64,000 bases of DNA from Algivirga pacifica (GTDB lineage: Bacteria; Bacteroidota; Bacteroidia; Cytophagales; Flammeovirgaceae): assembly GCF_039543525.1 (NCBI RefSeq), contig NZ_BAABJX010000055.1, positions 1 through 64,000 on the forward strand. Reading direction: 5' to 3'. Below are positions 51,337 to 59,811 of the stretch, piece after piece. Every line of letters starts with the position of its first letter. Within the stretch, counting starts at the first letter, position 1. The notes beneath the pieces are model-generated. The model made no database searches. It was not told the origin of the DNA and saw nothing but the letters and a program-made list of their open reading frames with translations. The translations under genes were made by a program, and so were the position numbers.

Positions 51337-52080
51337 TTACTTCTTGGTAAAATCCTTTCTTCTCACCTCTGCATTCTGCCCCATATAAGCATCTCTTACC
51401 TCTTGATCCTGTACCAGCTCTTCTGGCGTACCTTGCTTAAAGTGGTTACCACTCTGCAAAATATAGACTCTATCTGTAATAGACAGTGTCTCTGTGACAT
51501 TGTGGTCTGTAATCAGGATGCCTATATTTTTATGTTTTAGATTATAGACAATACGCTGAATCTCCTCTACAGCTATAGGATCTACTCCTGCAAAAGGCTC
51601 ATCCAACAATACAAACATTGGATCTGTAGCAAGTGTACGAGCAATCTCTGTACGGCGACGCTCTCCACCCGAAAGTGCCATACCTGGGCTGTTACGTACG
51701 TGAGTTAAACTAAACTCTTCCATAAGGCTTTCCACCTTTGCTTGTCGCTCTTGCTTGGACATCTTACTCATTTCCAAGGGAAGCATAATATTTTCTTCTA
51801 CAGTCAAATTACGAAAAACAGAAGGTTCCTGGGCCAAATAGCCGATTCCTGCTTTCGCTCTCTCATACATCGGCAATTTCGTGATATCCTTTCCATCCAG
51901 ATAAACCTTTCCTTCATTCGGCTTAATCAAGCCTACCGTCATATAAAAACAAGTGGTTTTACCGGCGCCATTCGGTCCTAATAGACCTACAATTTCACCT
52001 TGCTCCACCTGAATGGATACATTATTCACCACGGGTCTCACCCCATATTTCTTAACCAGATTTTCTGCCTTCAGTACCAT
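51337..52080 (-). CDS. lptB: LPS export ABC transporter ATP-binding protein
   Basis: This 247-residue protein from MVLKAENLVKKYG is the ATPase of the LptB2FG complex that extracts lipopolysaccharide from the inner membrane. Walker A is GPNGAGKTT, the ABC signature is LSGGERRR, and Walker B is VLLDEPFAGVDP, followed by the H-loop in ITDHN. The short linker VRPVVNNVSIQVEQGEIVG is typical. A longer frame upstream (52149) is not used. LptC, LptF and LptG genes are not in this window. Confidence 0.94.
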   Translation of the reverse strand: MVLKAENLVKKYGVRPVVNNVSIQVEQGEIVGLLGPNGAGKTTCFYMTVGLIKPNEGKVYLDGKDITKLPMYERAKAGIGYLAQEPSVFRNLTVEENIMLPLEMSKMSKQERQAKVESLMEEFSLTHVRNSPGMALSGGERRRTEIARTLATDPMFVLLDEPFAGVDPIAVEEIQRIVYNLKHKNIGILITDHNVTETLSITDRVYILQSGNHFKQGTPEELVQDQEVRDAYMGQNAEVRRKDFTKK

Positions 52081-52239
52081 ATATCGCTTATTTGATCTTT
52101 TGACGTGGAAAAGATTGTTCCAATACCAATTGCACACACCTTTGAACAAGGTTTTAGCGCCTTCAAAAATAGTATATTTTTAATGTTCGCTAAACTAATG
52201 CAACAAACGTAACTTTTTTTAACAGTTTGATTTTTTTAT

Positions 52240-52305
52240 TGAGCAACCACAAGGGACATCCTTACCTATTACCTTTTACTTATTACCTATTACCTTTAAT
52301 TCCTA
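52240..52305. repeat. Degenerate GAGCAACC/TTTTACC repeat
   Basis: A remnant of the GGGCAACCACAAGGG hairpin is followed by degenerate seven-base units (CTATTACC, TTTTACTTATTACC). It precedes the histidine kinase gene by about 45 bases, in the same position and orientation as the intact copies at 14351 and 27706. Confidence 0.75.
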
Positions 52306-52346
52306 TATTTGTATATAGTACTTCAATATATCTCGTATTAATAACT

Positions 52347-53603
52347 ATGACTGAAACACCAAATAAGGCTACTGTACTTTACGTAGATGACGAGCAACAA
52401 AACCTCGTTTCTTTCAAAGCCAGTTTTCGGAAATTATTTACTGTACTCACCGCTAATAGTGGAGAAGAAGCTTTATCTATACTGAAAAAAAAACATGACC
52501 GTATTTCTGTCGTCATCTCCGACCAGCGCATGCCTCATATGACAGGTGTTGAGCTTTTTGAGAAAATACGGACCTTATACCCGGACATTACAAGAATAGT
52601 CCTTACGGGGTATAGCGACATTCAAGATATCATTAACGCCATCAGCAAAGGTGAGGTATACCGCTATATCACAAAACCCTGGAATAGAGATGAGCTTAAA
52701 GTAACCATTGACAATGCGGTAGAGGCCCATCAATTACGTACAGAGAATAAGAAGTTATTTGCAGACCTCAAGGAAGCCTATAGCCAACTAGAGGACGAAG
52801 CAAAACACCTAGAGGTTAAAGTGGCTGAACGCACCAAAGAATTAGAGCAACAAAAAAGTGCACTACAAGCCAACAAACAAAAGCTTAAGAAGCGAAATGA
52901 GGAACTTATCGCACTGGACAGCGAGAAAAATCACCTGGTAGGAATTGTGGCTCATGATCTAAAAAGTCCACTGAATCAAATTCTAGGCTTATTGGAATTG
53001 ATGTCTTTAGACGATGAAAATCTAACAGAGGAACAACAGGAATACATGGGCCTTATCCGGGAATCGATCCATAGGCAACAGGATATGATTACTCAGATTC
53101 TAGATGTGAGTGCCCTAGAAGCCAAAAAGAGTAATGCTAAAATCAAAAGGGTTAACCTTGGCAAACTCCTTATAGATATTACTGACCGATTTACGCTTAC
53201 CGCTGAGAAAAAATCCATTGCATTAGCACAGGATATCGACAGTAGTGATGAAACGGAAGCCATGATTGATGAGAACTATATCGTTCAAATATTCCAGAAT
53301 CTCATCTCCAATGCCATCAAGTTTTCTCCCGAAAACACTACCATTACAGTATCCTTAAAACAAGAAGGGGAGCACCTTACAGCCTCAGTCAAAGATCAAG
53401 GACCAGGGTTGACAGAGGAAGACCTAGATAAAGTATTCGGAAAATTTCAAAAATTGTCTGCCCGACCAACAGGGGGGGAACATTCTACAGGTCTGGGCTT
53501 ATCCATCGTAAAAAAATTGGTAGAGAACCTGGATGGGAAAGTATGGTGTGAAAGTGTTTACGGAAACGGAGCCTCTTTTATGGTCCAACTCCCGAAAGCT
53601 TAA
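52347..53603 (+). CDS. REC-domain histidine kinase (hybrid-type, receiver first)
   Basis: This protein has 418 residues from MTETPNKATVLYVDDEQ. A receiver domain spans about 8-125 (phospho-acceptor Asp in VISDQRMPH, Lys in YITKPW). A coiled coil follows (about 130-190), then the HisKA dimerisation domain with the histidine in GIVAHDLKSPLNQI (about 204), and a C-terminal ATPase with N box NLISNAIKF and G boxes DQGPGL and STGLGLSI. There is no membrane segment, so it is cytoplasmic. The receiver-first order fits a node that integrates a phosphorelay. The partner protein is not adjacent. Confidence 0.92.
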   Translation: MTETPNKATVLYVDDEQQNLVSFKASFRKLFTVLTANSGEEALSILKKKHDRISVVISDQRMPHMTGVELFEKIRTLYPDITRIVLTGYSDIQDIINAISKGEVYRYITKPWNRDELKVTIDNAVEAHQLRTENKKLFADLKEAYSQLEDEAKHLEVKVAERTKELEQQKSALQANKQKLKKRNEELIALDSEKNHLVGIVAHDLKSPLNQILGLLELMSLDDENLTEEQQEYMGLIRESIHRQQDMITQILDVSALEAKKSNAKIKRVNLGKLLIDITDRFTLTAEKKSIALAQDIDSSDETEAMIDENYIVQIFQNLISNAIKFSPENTTITVSLKQEGEHLTASVKDQGPGLTEEDLDKVFGKFQKLSARPTGGEHSTGLGLSIVKKLVENLDGKVWCESVYGNGASFMVQLPKA

Positions 53604-53604
53604 A

Positions 53605-53681
53605 TAATTATTAATGAAGAATGAAGAATGAAAAATTACTAATACTTGTATTCTTCATTCTTCATTCTTCATTAATAATTA
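53605..53681. terminator. Hairpin of GAATGAAGAATGAA arms between convergent genes
   Basis: Perfect 28-base arms (53605-53632 and 53654-53681), made of repeated GAAGAAT words, enclose a 21-base loop. The right arm overlaps the yidC stop codon. It could terminate transcription from both directions and may also be a tandem-repeat-derived palindrome like those elsewhere in this window. Confidence 0.8.
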
Positions 53682-55457
53682 CTTCTTCTTGCCTCCTTTA
53701 CGATCTTTGGTTGCTTGCTCTTGCGCTTTCATAGCATCCTCCAAACGTTGCTGGAAACCAGATTTTTTCTTATTCGCATTCTTCTTCTTATTCTCCTCAA
53801 TGATCTTTCTCAACTTATCTTCGTTGATAAAGTTACGGCTGAATACCTGCTGAGCGATAGTCACCAAGTTGGAGATAAAGTAGTAGTATGTCAAACCAGA
53901 TGCGAAGCTGTTAAAGAACACCAAGAAGAATACCGGTGTGATATAAGAAACATACTTCATTTGGTTGTTCTGCATACTTCCACTCTGCATTTGGTTATTG
54001 AAATACGTATACACCAAGGTAGATGCCGCCCACAATAACGTGAACAAAGATACGTGAGAACCATATGCTGGAATATCGAATGGCAGATTCAAGATTGAAT
54101 CGTAAGATGAAAGGTCATCTGCCCAAAGGAATGACTCCTGTCTTAGCTGAATTGCATTCGGGAAGAAGTTAAACAAGGCCAAGAATACTGGCATTTGCGC
54201 CAACATTGGAATACAACCACTAATCGGGTTTACCCCTGCCTTCTGATACAACTTCATTTGCTCTTGCTGCACTTTCGTCATATCATCACCAATCTTCTCC
54301 TTCATCTCATCCAACTCTGGCTTCAATGCACGCATTTTCGCCATAGAAAGGTATGACTTGTATGTCAATGGGAAAAGCAAAGACTTCACCACCAACACCA
54401 TAATCAAAATGATAATCCCGTAACTGCTAATAAACCCTTCCAGGAAGTCGAACATCGGAATGATCAACCACTTGCTGATAAATGCAAAGAAAGACCAACC
54501 TAAGTATACGTTTTTCTCAAATCCTTCAGTCACCTCTTCACAAAGGTGGTATTCGTTTGGACCAAAGTAGTAACGGATATTAGCAGCATCCAATCCTTCC
54601 ACAGGAATCGCAAAAGCGATTTGCGTAGTTTTTACGACATTGTCGTTATCTTCATTAACGTCAATCTTCGCCTTCAGATTCTTAAACTTAGTATCTGTGA
54701 TAAAGGCAGAGTTAAAGAACTTTTGCTTAGAAGACACCCAACGAATAGGCTCCTCTACTTCTTCCTCGTCATTTCCTGACTGAGACAAATAATCAAAATC
54801 TTGATCAACCGTATAGAAATTCACTGTAGATTTCTGTCTGGAATCTTTCAGCCCTTTCTCCAAGCGCTTCATCTTATTCTCCCAGAATACCTCTACATTA
54901 TTTCCTTTAATATAGTTTTCGTTAAGGTCTAGATCGTAGTCTACTACGAAACCTTGATCAGCAAGTGAATAACGACGTTCTACAATCGTTGTTCCCTCTT
55001 GCTCTACCTTAAAGGTTACTGTATTTCCTTCTTGAGTTGCTGTATAGTAGAAGCTGTTAAGGTCTAACTCTCCATAAGCTGTAGTTACTTCCTCTACCAC
55101 ATTGCTACTGCTTTCATCCAATAAAACCAAAGGCTCTTTGGTGTAAGTCAAGTAGTTCTTTAGAGTAACTTTCTCTACAGTACCTCCTTGCGCATTCAAC
55201 TCTACTTTCACATCCTCGTTCTCCAGGACAAAAGCCTGTGCTTCTCCTTTCATGGCTACAGAAAAAGCGCCATACTTGGATGTTAATACTGAATCACTCT
55301 CAACTTTTTGGTTCACAGCAGAGATACTGTCCTGTAAAGCCACCTCCGCTTTTGCGGTGTTCTCTTGTGTCACAGGCTCTTCTGGCGACAACCAGAAAAA
55401 GTAAACAATCATCAAAGCCGTCAACAGTAAAATACCTGTCGTCTGATTTCTATCCAT
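53679..55457 (-). CDS. yidC: Membrane protein insertase YidC
   Basis: This 592-residue insertase has an N-terminal transmembrane segment, a large periplasmic beta domain (about 40-330) and five C-terminal membrane helices with the conserved core LTYKSYLSMAKMRALKPELDEMKEKIG and AGVNPISGCIPMLAQMPVF. The cytoplasmic C-terminus is strongly basic (GKKKSGF...KDRKGGKKK). It inserts and folds inner membrane proteins with or without SecYEG. Length and domain order match Gram-negative YidC. It is probably cotranscribed with pyrG, 216 bases upstream. Confidence 0.95.
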   Translation of the reverse strand: MDRNQTTGILLLTALMIVYFFWLSPEEPVTQENTAKAEVALQDSISAVNQKVESDSVLTSKYGAFSVAMKGEAQAFVLENEDVKVELNAQGGTVEKVTLKNYLTYTKEPLVLLDESSSNVVEEVTTAYGELDLNSFYYTATQEGNTVTFKVEQEGTTIVERRYSLADQGFVVDYDLDLNENYIKGNNVEVFWENKMKRLEKGLKDSRQKSTVNFYTVDQDFDYLSQSGNDEEEVEEPIRWVSSKQKFFNSAFITDTKFKNLKAKIDVNEDNDNVVKTTQIAFAIPVEGLDAANIRYYFGPNEYHLCEEVTEGFEKNVYLGWSFFAFISKWLIIPMFDFLEGFISSYGIIILIMVLVVKSLLFPLTYKSYLSMAKMRALKPELDEMKEKIGDDMTKVQQEQMKLYQKAGVNPISGCIPMLAQMPVFLALFNFFPNAIQLRQESFLWADDLSSYDSILNLPFDIPAYGSHVSLFTLLWAASTLVYTYFNNQMQSGSMQNNQMKYVSYITPVFFLVFFNSFASGLTYYYFISNLVTIAQQVFSRNFINEDKLRKIIEENKKKNANKKKSGFQQRLEDAMKAQEQATKDRKGGKKK

Positions 55458-55623
55458 TTTCTCAGAATTTACGATCTTACGTTACCGCTCTTTACATAAG
55501 CAGCAAACTCGATCTCAATGCTTTTATTAGTACAAATAATTACAAAAGAAGTGCAAATTTAGACTTTTTCTGTTATAAATCCCTGTTATTCGCTCAGCAA
55601 ATTGATTTTATTAGATAACAAAA

Positions 55624-55651
55624 AAACCAGAGAGAAATTTCTCTCTGGTTT
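55624..55651 (-). terminator. Palindromic terminator after pyrG
   Basis: The 28-base palindrome AAACCAGAGAGAAATTTCTC...(to 55651) is perfect. An A-run on the plus strand (55620-55626) gives a U-run in minus-strand transcripts. It lies 23 bases past the pyrG stop codon, which argues against pyrG-yidC cotranscription unless readthrough occurs. Confidence 0.9.
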
Positions 55652-55673
55652 ACAAGACCTTTATCATCGTCTT

Positions 55674-57299
55674 TTATTGCTTGTTTTCTTTTACGGCTTT
55701 AATAAAGCCAACAAACAACGGATGAGGTTTTTCTACCGTACTCTTATATTCCGGATGGAACTGAGATGCAACGTAGTAAGGATGCTCTGGAATTTCCACA
55801 ATTTCCACTAACTGTGTTTGAGGGTTGATTCCTGAAGCGATCATACCCGCCTTCTCGTAATCCTCTAGATATTTATTATTGAACTCATAACGGTGACGAT
55901 GTCTCTCATTGATCAATCCCGTACCGTATACTTGCTCTGCTTTTGTTCCTTTTTTCAGTTCGCATGGATATGCACCAAGACGCATAGTACCTCCCATTTG
56001 TGAGATATTCTTCTGCTCCTCCATGATATCAATCACCGGATCAGGCGTATTTTCCAACATTTCTGAAGAGTGCGCTGAAGACAAGCCTAAAACATCTCTA
56101 CCAAAAGCAATCACACTGGCCTGCATTCCCAAGCAGATTCCGAAAAACGGAATACCTTTCTCACGAGCAACAGAAGCGGCATTAACCTTTCCTTCTATCC
56201 CTCTTTCACCAAAACCAGGAGCCACTAATACGCCATCATACTTTTGTAACTCAGCAGCACAAACGCCTCGATCTTCCAGTTTTTCCGCTTTCAACCAAGA
56301 TACCTTCACTTTCACTTCATTCACTGCTCCTGCATGAATAATCGCCTCCGAGATAGATTTATATGCATCTTGTAACTCTACATATTTCCCTACCAAAGCA
56401 ATATTCACTTCCCCTTTAGGGTTTTTAAGCTTTTTCAGGAATCCGTTCCACTCGTCCATGTTAGGCTCATTGTAAGCAGGAAGGTTCATTTTCATCAAAA
56501 CGATCTCATCCAATTTCTCCTTACGCATTAGCAAAGGCACATCGTAGATCGTCTCTGCATCTCTGGACTCAATTACAGCGTTAAGATCAACATTACAGAA
56601 TAGTGCAATCTTACGACGAATATCCATTGGCAAAGGATGCTCTGTACGACAAACCAAGATATTTGGCACAACCCCAGCTTCTTGCAATTGCTTTACAGAG
56701 TGCTGTGTCGGCTTGGTTTTCAATTCTCCAGCCGCCTGAAGATAAGGCACCAACGTTAAGTGAATATTCAACGCTCTGGAAGCGCCCAATTCAAACTTCG
56801 CCTGACGTACCGCTTCAATAAACGGTAAAGCTTCAATATCTCCTACACAACCGCCAATCTCAGTAATCACAATATCGTAATCACCGCTCTCAGCAACTTT
56901 ATAAAAACTGTTCTTAATTTCATCTGTGATATGAGGGATAACCTGTACTGTTTTCCCCAAATAAGCGCCTTCACGCTCTTTCTTAATCACATTGTAATAG
57001 ATACGGCCCGTTGTGAAGTTATTGGCCTGAGAGGTAGGATTATTTAAGAATCGCTCGTAATGTCCTAGATCCAAATCCGTTTCAGCTCCATCGTCGGTCA
57101 CGTAGCACTCCCCATGCTCATAAGGGTTCATCGTTCCCGGATCAATATTAATATATGGATCAAACTTTTGGATCGTTACTGAATACCCTCTCGCTTGCAA
57201 GAGTTTAGCTAATGAAGCAGATACAATTCCTTTTCCTAATGAGGAGGTCACTCCTCCTGTAACAAAGATAAACTTCGTGAGTGTTTTGTTAGAAGACAT
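55674..57299 (-). CDS. pyrG: CTP synthase
   Basis: This 541-residue enzyme aminates UTP to CTP. The N-terminal synthetase domain (about 1-270) carries the P-loop GGVTSSLGKGIVSASLA and DPYINIDPGTMNPYEHGE. The C-terminal class I glutamine amidotransferase domain (about 290-535) has the nucleophile Cys in FGICLGMQ and the catalytic His/Glu in SQFHPEYKS. The overall pattern and length are those of the family. It ends at a strong terminator, separating it from yidC. Confidence 0.96.
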   Translation of the reverse strand: MSSNKTLTKFIFVTGGVTSSLGKGIVSASLAKLLQARGYSVTIQKFDPYINIDPGTMNPYEHGECYVTDDGAETDLDLGHYERFLNNPTSQANNFTTGRIYYNVIKKEREGAYLGKTVQVIPHITDEIKNSFYKVAESGDYDIVITEIGGCVGDIEALPFIEAVRQAKFELGASRALNIHLTLVPYLQAAGELKTKPTQHSVKQLQEAGVVPNILVCRTEHPLPMDIRRKIALFCNVDLNAVIESRDAETIYDVPLLMRKEKLDEIVLMKMNLPAYNEPNMDEWNGFLKKLKNPKGEVNIALVGKYVELQDAYKSISEAIIHAGAVNEVKVKVSWLKAEKLEDRGVCAAELQKYDGVLVAPGFGERGIEGKVNAASVAREKGIPFFGICLGMQASVIAFGRDVLGLSSAHSSEMLENTPDPVIDIMEEQKNISQMGGTMRLGAYPCELKKGTKAEQVYGTGLINERHRHRYEFNNKYLEDYEKAGMIASGINPQTQLVEIVEIPEHPYYVASQFHPEYKSTVEKPHPLFVGFIKAVKENKQ

Positions 57300-57408
57300 T
57301 TTTCAATCTGTGCTTGGTTCGGGCAAAAGTAGGAAATTTTTTACTTTTCGGAAGATTTCGCCCAAATACATTCGTATTTTATTTTTAAATGTGTTGCGGG
57401 GCCTGATC

Positions 57409-58470
57409 TCAAGACTCCTCTTCGCTATAATAAACGATATAGTAATTCATCTCTTTCTCAGGATCATAGCCCTTTTCAATATTATGCTCATTCCCTGAAA
57501 CAGAAATCTGAATCTTCTGGTCTAGTTTAAGAACACTTTTGAAATCCTTTTTAGAGCGCTTCACTGCCATAGGATCAATATTGAACTCTGGATATACCGG
57601 CAACTCAAAACGCTCCTGATATTCTTCTCGGTAATCAGTAAATGCATCAATTACTTTCGGCTCCTCGATCACCTCATTCTCAAACTCAATGGCATTAAAC
57701 TCATCTTTCTCTGCAAAATACTTCAGAGAACGATTCAGTAAATCCATCTGATCAGGCTTGTCTACATTATGGTCCTCATTGAAGACTTCTTCTACAAAAC
57801 CCTTACAGATATTTAAATAGTTTTGTGTATGATAGAAACTATCTTGTCTAGGAGTTAGCGCCAAAAAGCTCTCCTTCCAATATTGTGCTTCTACTGACTT
57901 CCTAGGGCTATCTTTCAAAAGAACTTTATATCCTTTCTCCTCCTCTGACTTAATAATCAAGCATCCTTTGTCCAGTTTTTTAATATTCACCCCTTCTTCC
58001 TGAGCGACACCAAACATTCCTTGGTCTTTTTCTGAGACCTTCAAAAAGCGTTCTTTATTCTCTGATTTAAATAGCCCAATAGCATCGACCACATCTCCAT
58101 CAACGATACAGTCTTCCAAATAAGCCACAAAGAAATCTCCCCCTTTAATTTTAGGGTGTGTCGACGTCCTGTATAGGTGTTTAGCCATATTTTGTGATTG
58201 CAGCACAAACTCATCAAATGGATTGGCAAACAATCGTTTGGCAAAACCATACATCTCATTGACGTTCACATCTTCGGATTCATCCCAAAAGTGGTATTTC
58301 CCACCATCCTTAAAAGGTTTCAGGAAATACTCCATAATTCCCTTATGAGCGGCGCTATCTTCCTCCAACTGCAGTTCGTACTCTCCCAATGACAGTGGTT
58401 CGTCCTGCACCTTGTTCCCTACTTTATGCAGGGCGATATTTTTCAGTTTAACATTACTCAGATCAAGCAT
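57409..58470 (-). CDS. Nucleoid-associated protein (NdpA/YejK-like, NA37 family)
   Basis: The chosen start MLDLSNVKLKNIALHKVGNK gives 353 residues. The upstream in-frame start at 58497 is less typical. The N-terminal motif and the overall 350-residue length match the NA37/NdpA nucleoid-associated family, whose E. coli member YejK binds DNA and topoisomerase IV. It has no zinc motifs or membrane segments, and an acidic C-terminal tail (YYSEEES). The function in this organism is not certain. Confidence 0.85.
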   Translation of the reverse strand: MLDLSNVKLKNIALHKVGNKVQDEPLSLGEYELQLEEDSAAHKGIMEYFLKPFKDGGKYHFWDESEDVNVNEMYGFAKRLFANPFDEFVLQSQNMAKHLYRTSTHPKIKGGDFFVAYLEDCIVDGDVVDAIGLFKSENKERFLKVSEKDQGMFGVAQEEGVNIKKLDKGCLIIKSEEEKGYKVLLKDSPRKSVEAQYWKESFLALTPRQDSFYHTQNYLNICKGFVEEVFNEDHNVDKPDQMDLLNRSLKYFAEKDEFNAIEFENEVIEEPKVIDAFTDYREEYQERFELPVYPEFNIDPMAVKRSKKDFKSVLKLDQKIQISVSGNEHNIEKGYDPEKEMNYYIVYYSEEES

Positions 58471-58687
58471 AGAGTGAAAGGTATTAATTAGTTTCAATCA
58501 ATCAAGCGACAAAAATAGTAAAGGGGTTTTATTATACTAAATAAATGAGTCATTGATCTAAATAATATTTCAACAATACTTCTCTTATTCCAAAACACTT
58601 TCTATAAAAGATTCTTGACTCATGGCAAAATGAATTGTATTATCATAGGTTCAACTTCAATAACCCTTATATTTATTTACAACGCTT

Positions 58688-59740
58688 ATGGAATTTGGCG
58701 TAAAAGTACCCCATACAGAACCTTTCAGTAAACTACGATACGATCAACTATTATCTGAGGGCTACTTCCGGCATGGTTATATTATGGCTGCTTATGAGAT
58801 GATGCACTTCAATGAGCAAATTACCGGAGTGATCCCATTAAGGAATGATTTGCAATCAACTCCTTTCACGAAGAGTCAACGAAAACTATTACGAAAAAAC
58901 CGAAAGAAGTTCAGAAGAGAAATCACTCCCTTAAACATTACCACAGAAAAAGAAGTCTTATACCGGAAATACAAAAAAGCCCGTTTCCCGGAACAGATAG
59001 AAAGGTCCTTAGAAGATTTTTTTGGACATACGACTCATCCTTTTTCCGAAGAATGCTATGACACTTGGGAAATCAACTATTACAACAATCACAATGAGCT
59101 GGTCGCTGTCAGTTATTTCGATAAGGGAAAATATAGTTTGGGAAGCATTATGTGCACCTTTGACATGGCCTACGACAACGACAGCCTAGGGTTTTACTCC
59201 ATGCTAGAAGAAATCGAATACGCCCGATCCTTAGAACTTCGGTACTATTATGCTGGTTATGTATTGGATGTTCCTTCCTGCTTCGATTACAAACTCCGGT
59301 TACAAAACACACAATTTTATAATTGGGAAGGCGATTGGTCATCATGGAAAACCTTTGATCTCTCCAAAGTATATAGGCAAAAGCTTCTTCAACAGCTTTG
59401 TCAAACCATGGACTTCATTCACACACATACTCCTTTAAATGGAGGTCTCCGCACTTACAAAGAGTATTTCAATGAAATATGGAGTGACACTTTTCATCGC
59501 GATCCTCCAAAACTTAACGCCCCTTACTTCTTGAATTTCTCCATAAATGACTCCTTACAACTCATTGTACTTTATACACCCCGCAACAAAGCATACGAAG
59601 TTCTTTTATTGGAGTATGGCTTCCATGAAAAATTAAATCACTTAGGCTGTGCACACAACCTACATCAATTAGTGATCATGATTGAATCCCAATACAAACA
59701 TGCATTTGGAAGCTCCTCGTTTAATATGAAATCACTTTAA
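58688..59740 (+). CDS. Arginyl-tRNA-protein transferase-like protein lacking the N-terminal cysteines
   Basis: This 350-residue protein resembles bacterial arginyl- or leucyl-transferases (Ate1/Bpt type), with the R-rich element FTKSQRKLLRKNRKKFRR (about 62-79) and the GNAT-like C-terminal fold (YYYAGYVLDVPSCFDYKLRL, about 190-210). Canonical members begin with a cysteine-rich cluster (C-x-x-C pairs before the SQR motif). Here that region is GVIPLRNDLQ with no cysteines, so iron-sulfur or zinc binding cannot occur there. It may transfer an amino acid to N-terminal acidic residues, or it may have another substrate. The start codon follows an AT-rich gap. Confidence 0.65.
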   Translation: MEFGVKVPHTEPFSKLRYDQLLSEGYFRHGYIMAAYEMMHFNEQITGVIPLRNDLQSTPFTKSQRKLLRKNRKKFRREITPLNITTEKEVLYRKYKKARFPEQIERSLEDFFGHTTHPFSEECYDTWEINYYNNHNELVAVSYFDKGKYSLGSIMCTFDMAYDNDSLGFYSMLEEIEYARSLELRYYYAGYVLDVPSCFDYKLRLQNTQFYNWEGDWSSWKTFDLSKVYRQKLLQQLCQTMDFIHTHTPLNGGLRTYKEYFNEIWSDTFHRDPPKLNAPYFLNFSINDSLQLIVLYTPRNKAYEVLLLEYGFHEKLNHLGCAHNLHQLVIMIESQYKHAFGSSSFNMKSL

Positions 59741-59789
59741 AACAAGAAAGGCCAGTCACTAATCAAATTAGTAACCGGCCCTTCTTGTT
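59741..59789. terminator. Bidirectional hairpin terminator
   Basis: Twenty-three-base arms (59741-59763 and 59767-59789), three mismatched positions, enclose a three-base loop. Central words are GGCC and ACTAAT / ATTAGT. It separates the convergent transferase-like and DUF349 genes. Confidence 0.85.
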
Positions 59790-59811
59790 GATCGTGATCA
59801 GTTCACGTTAT

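Noticed and set aside
52227..52346. N-terminal extension of the REC-histidine kinase
   Set aside because: The extra 40 residues translate a degenerate repeat; the ATG at 52347 gives a standard receiver start.
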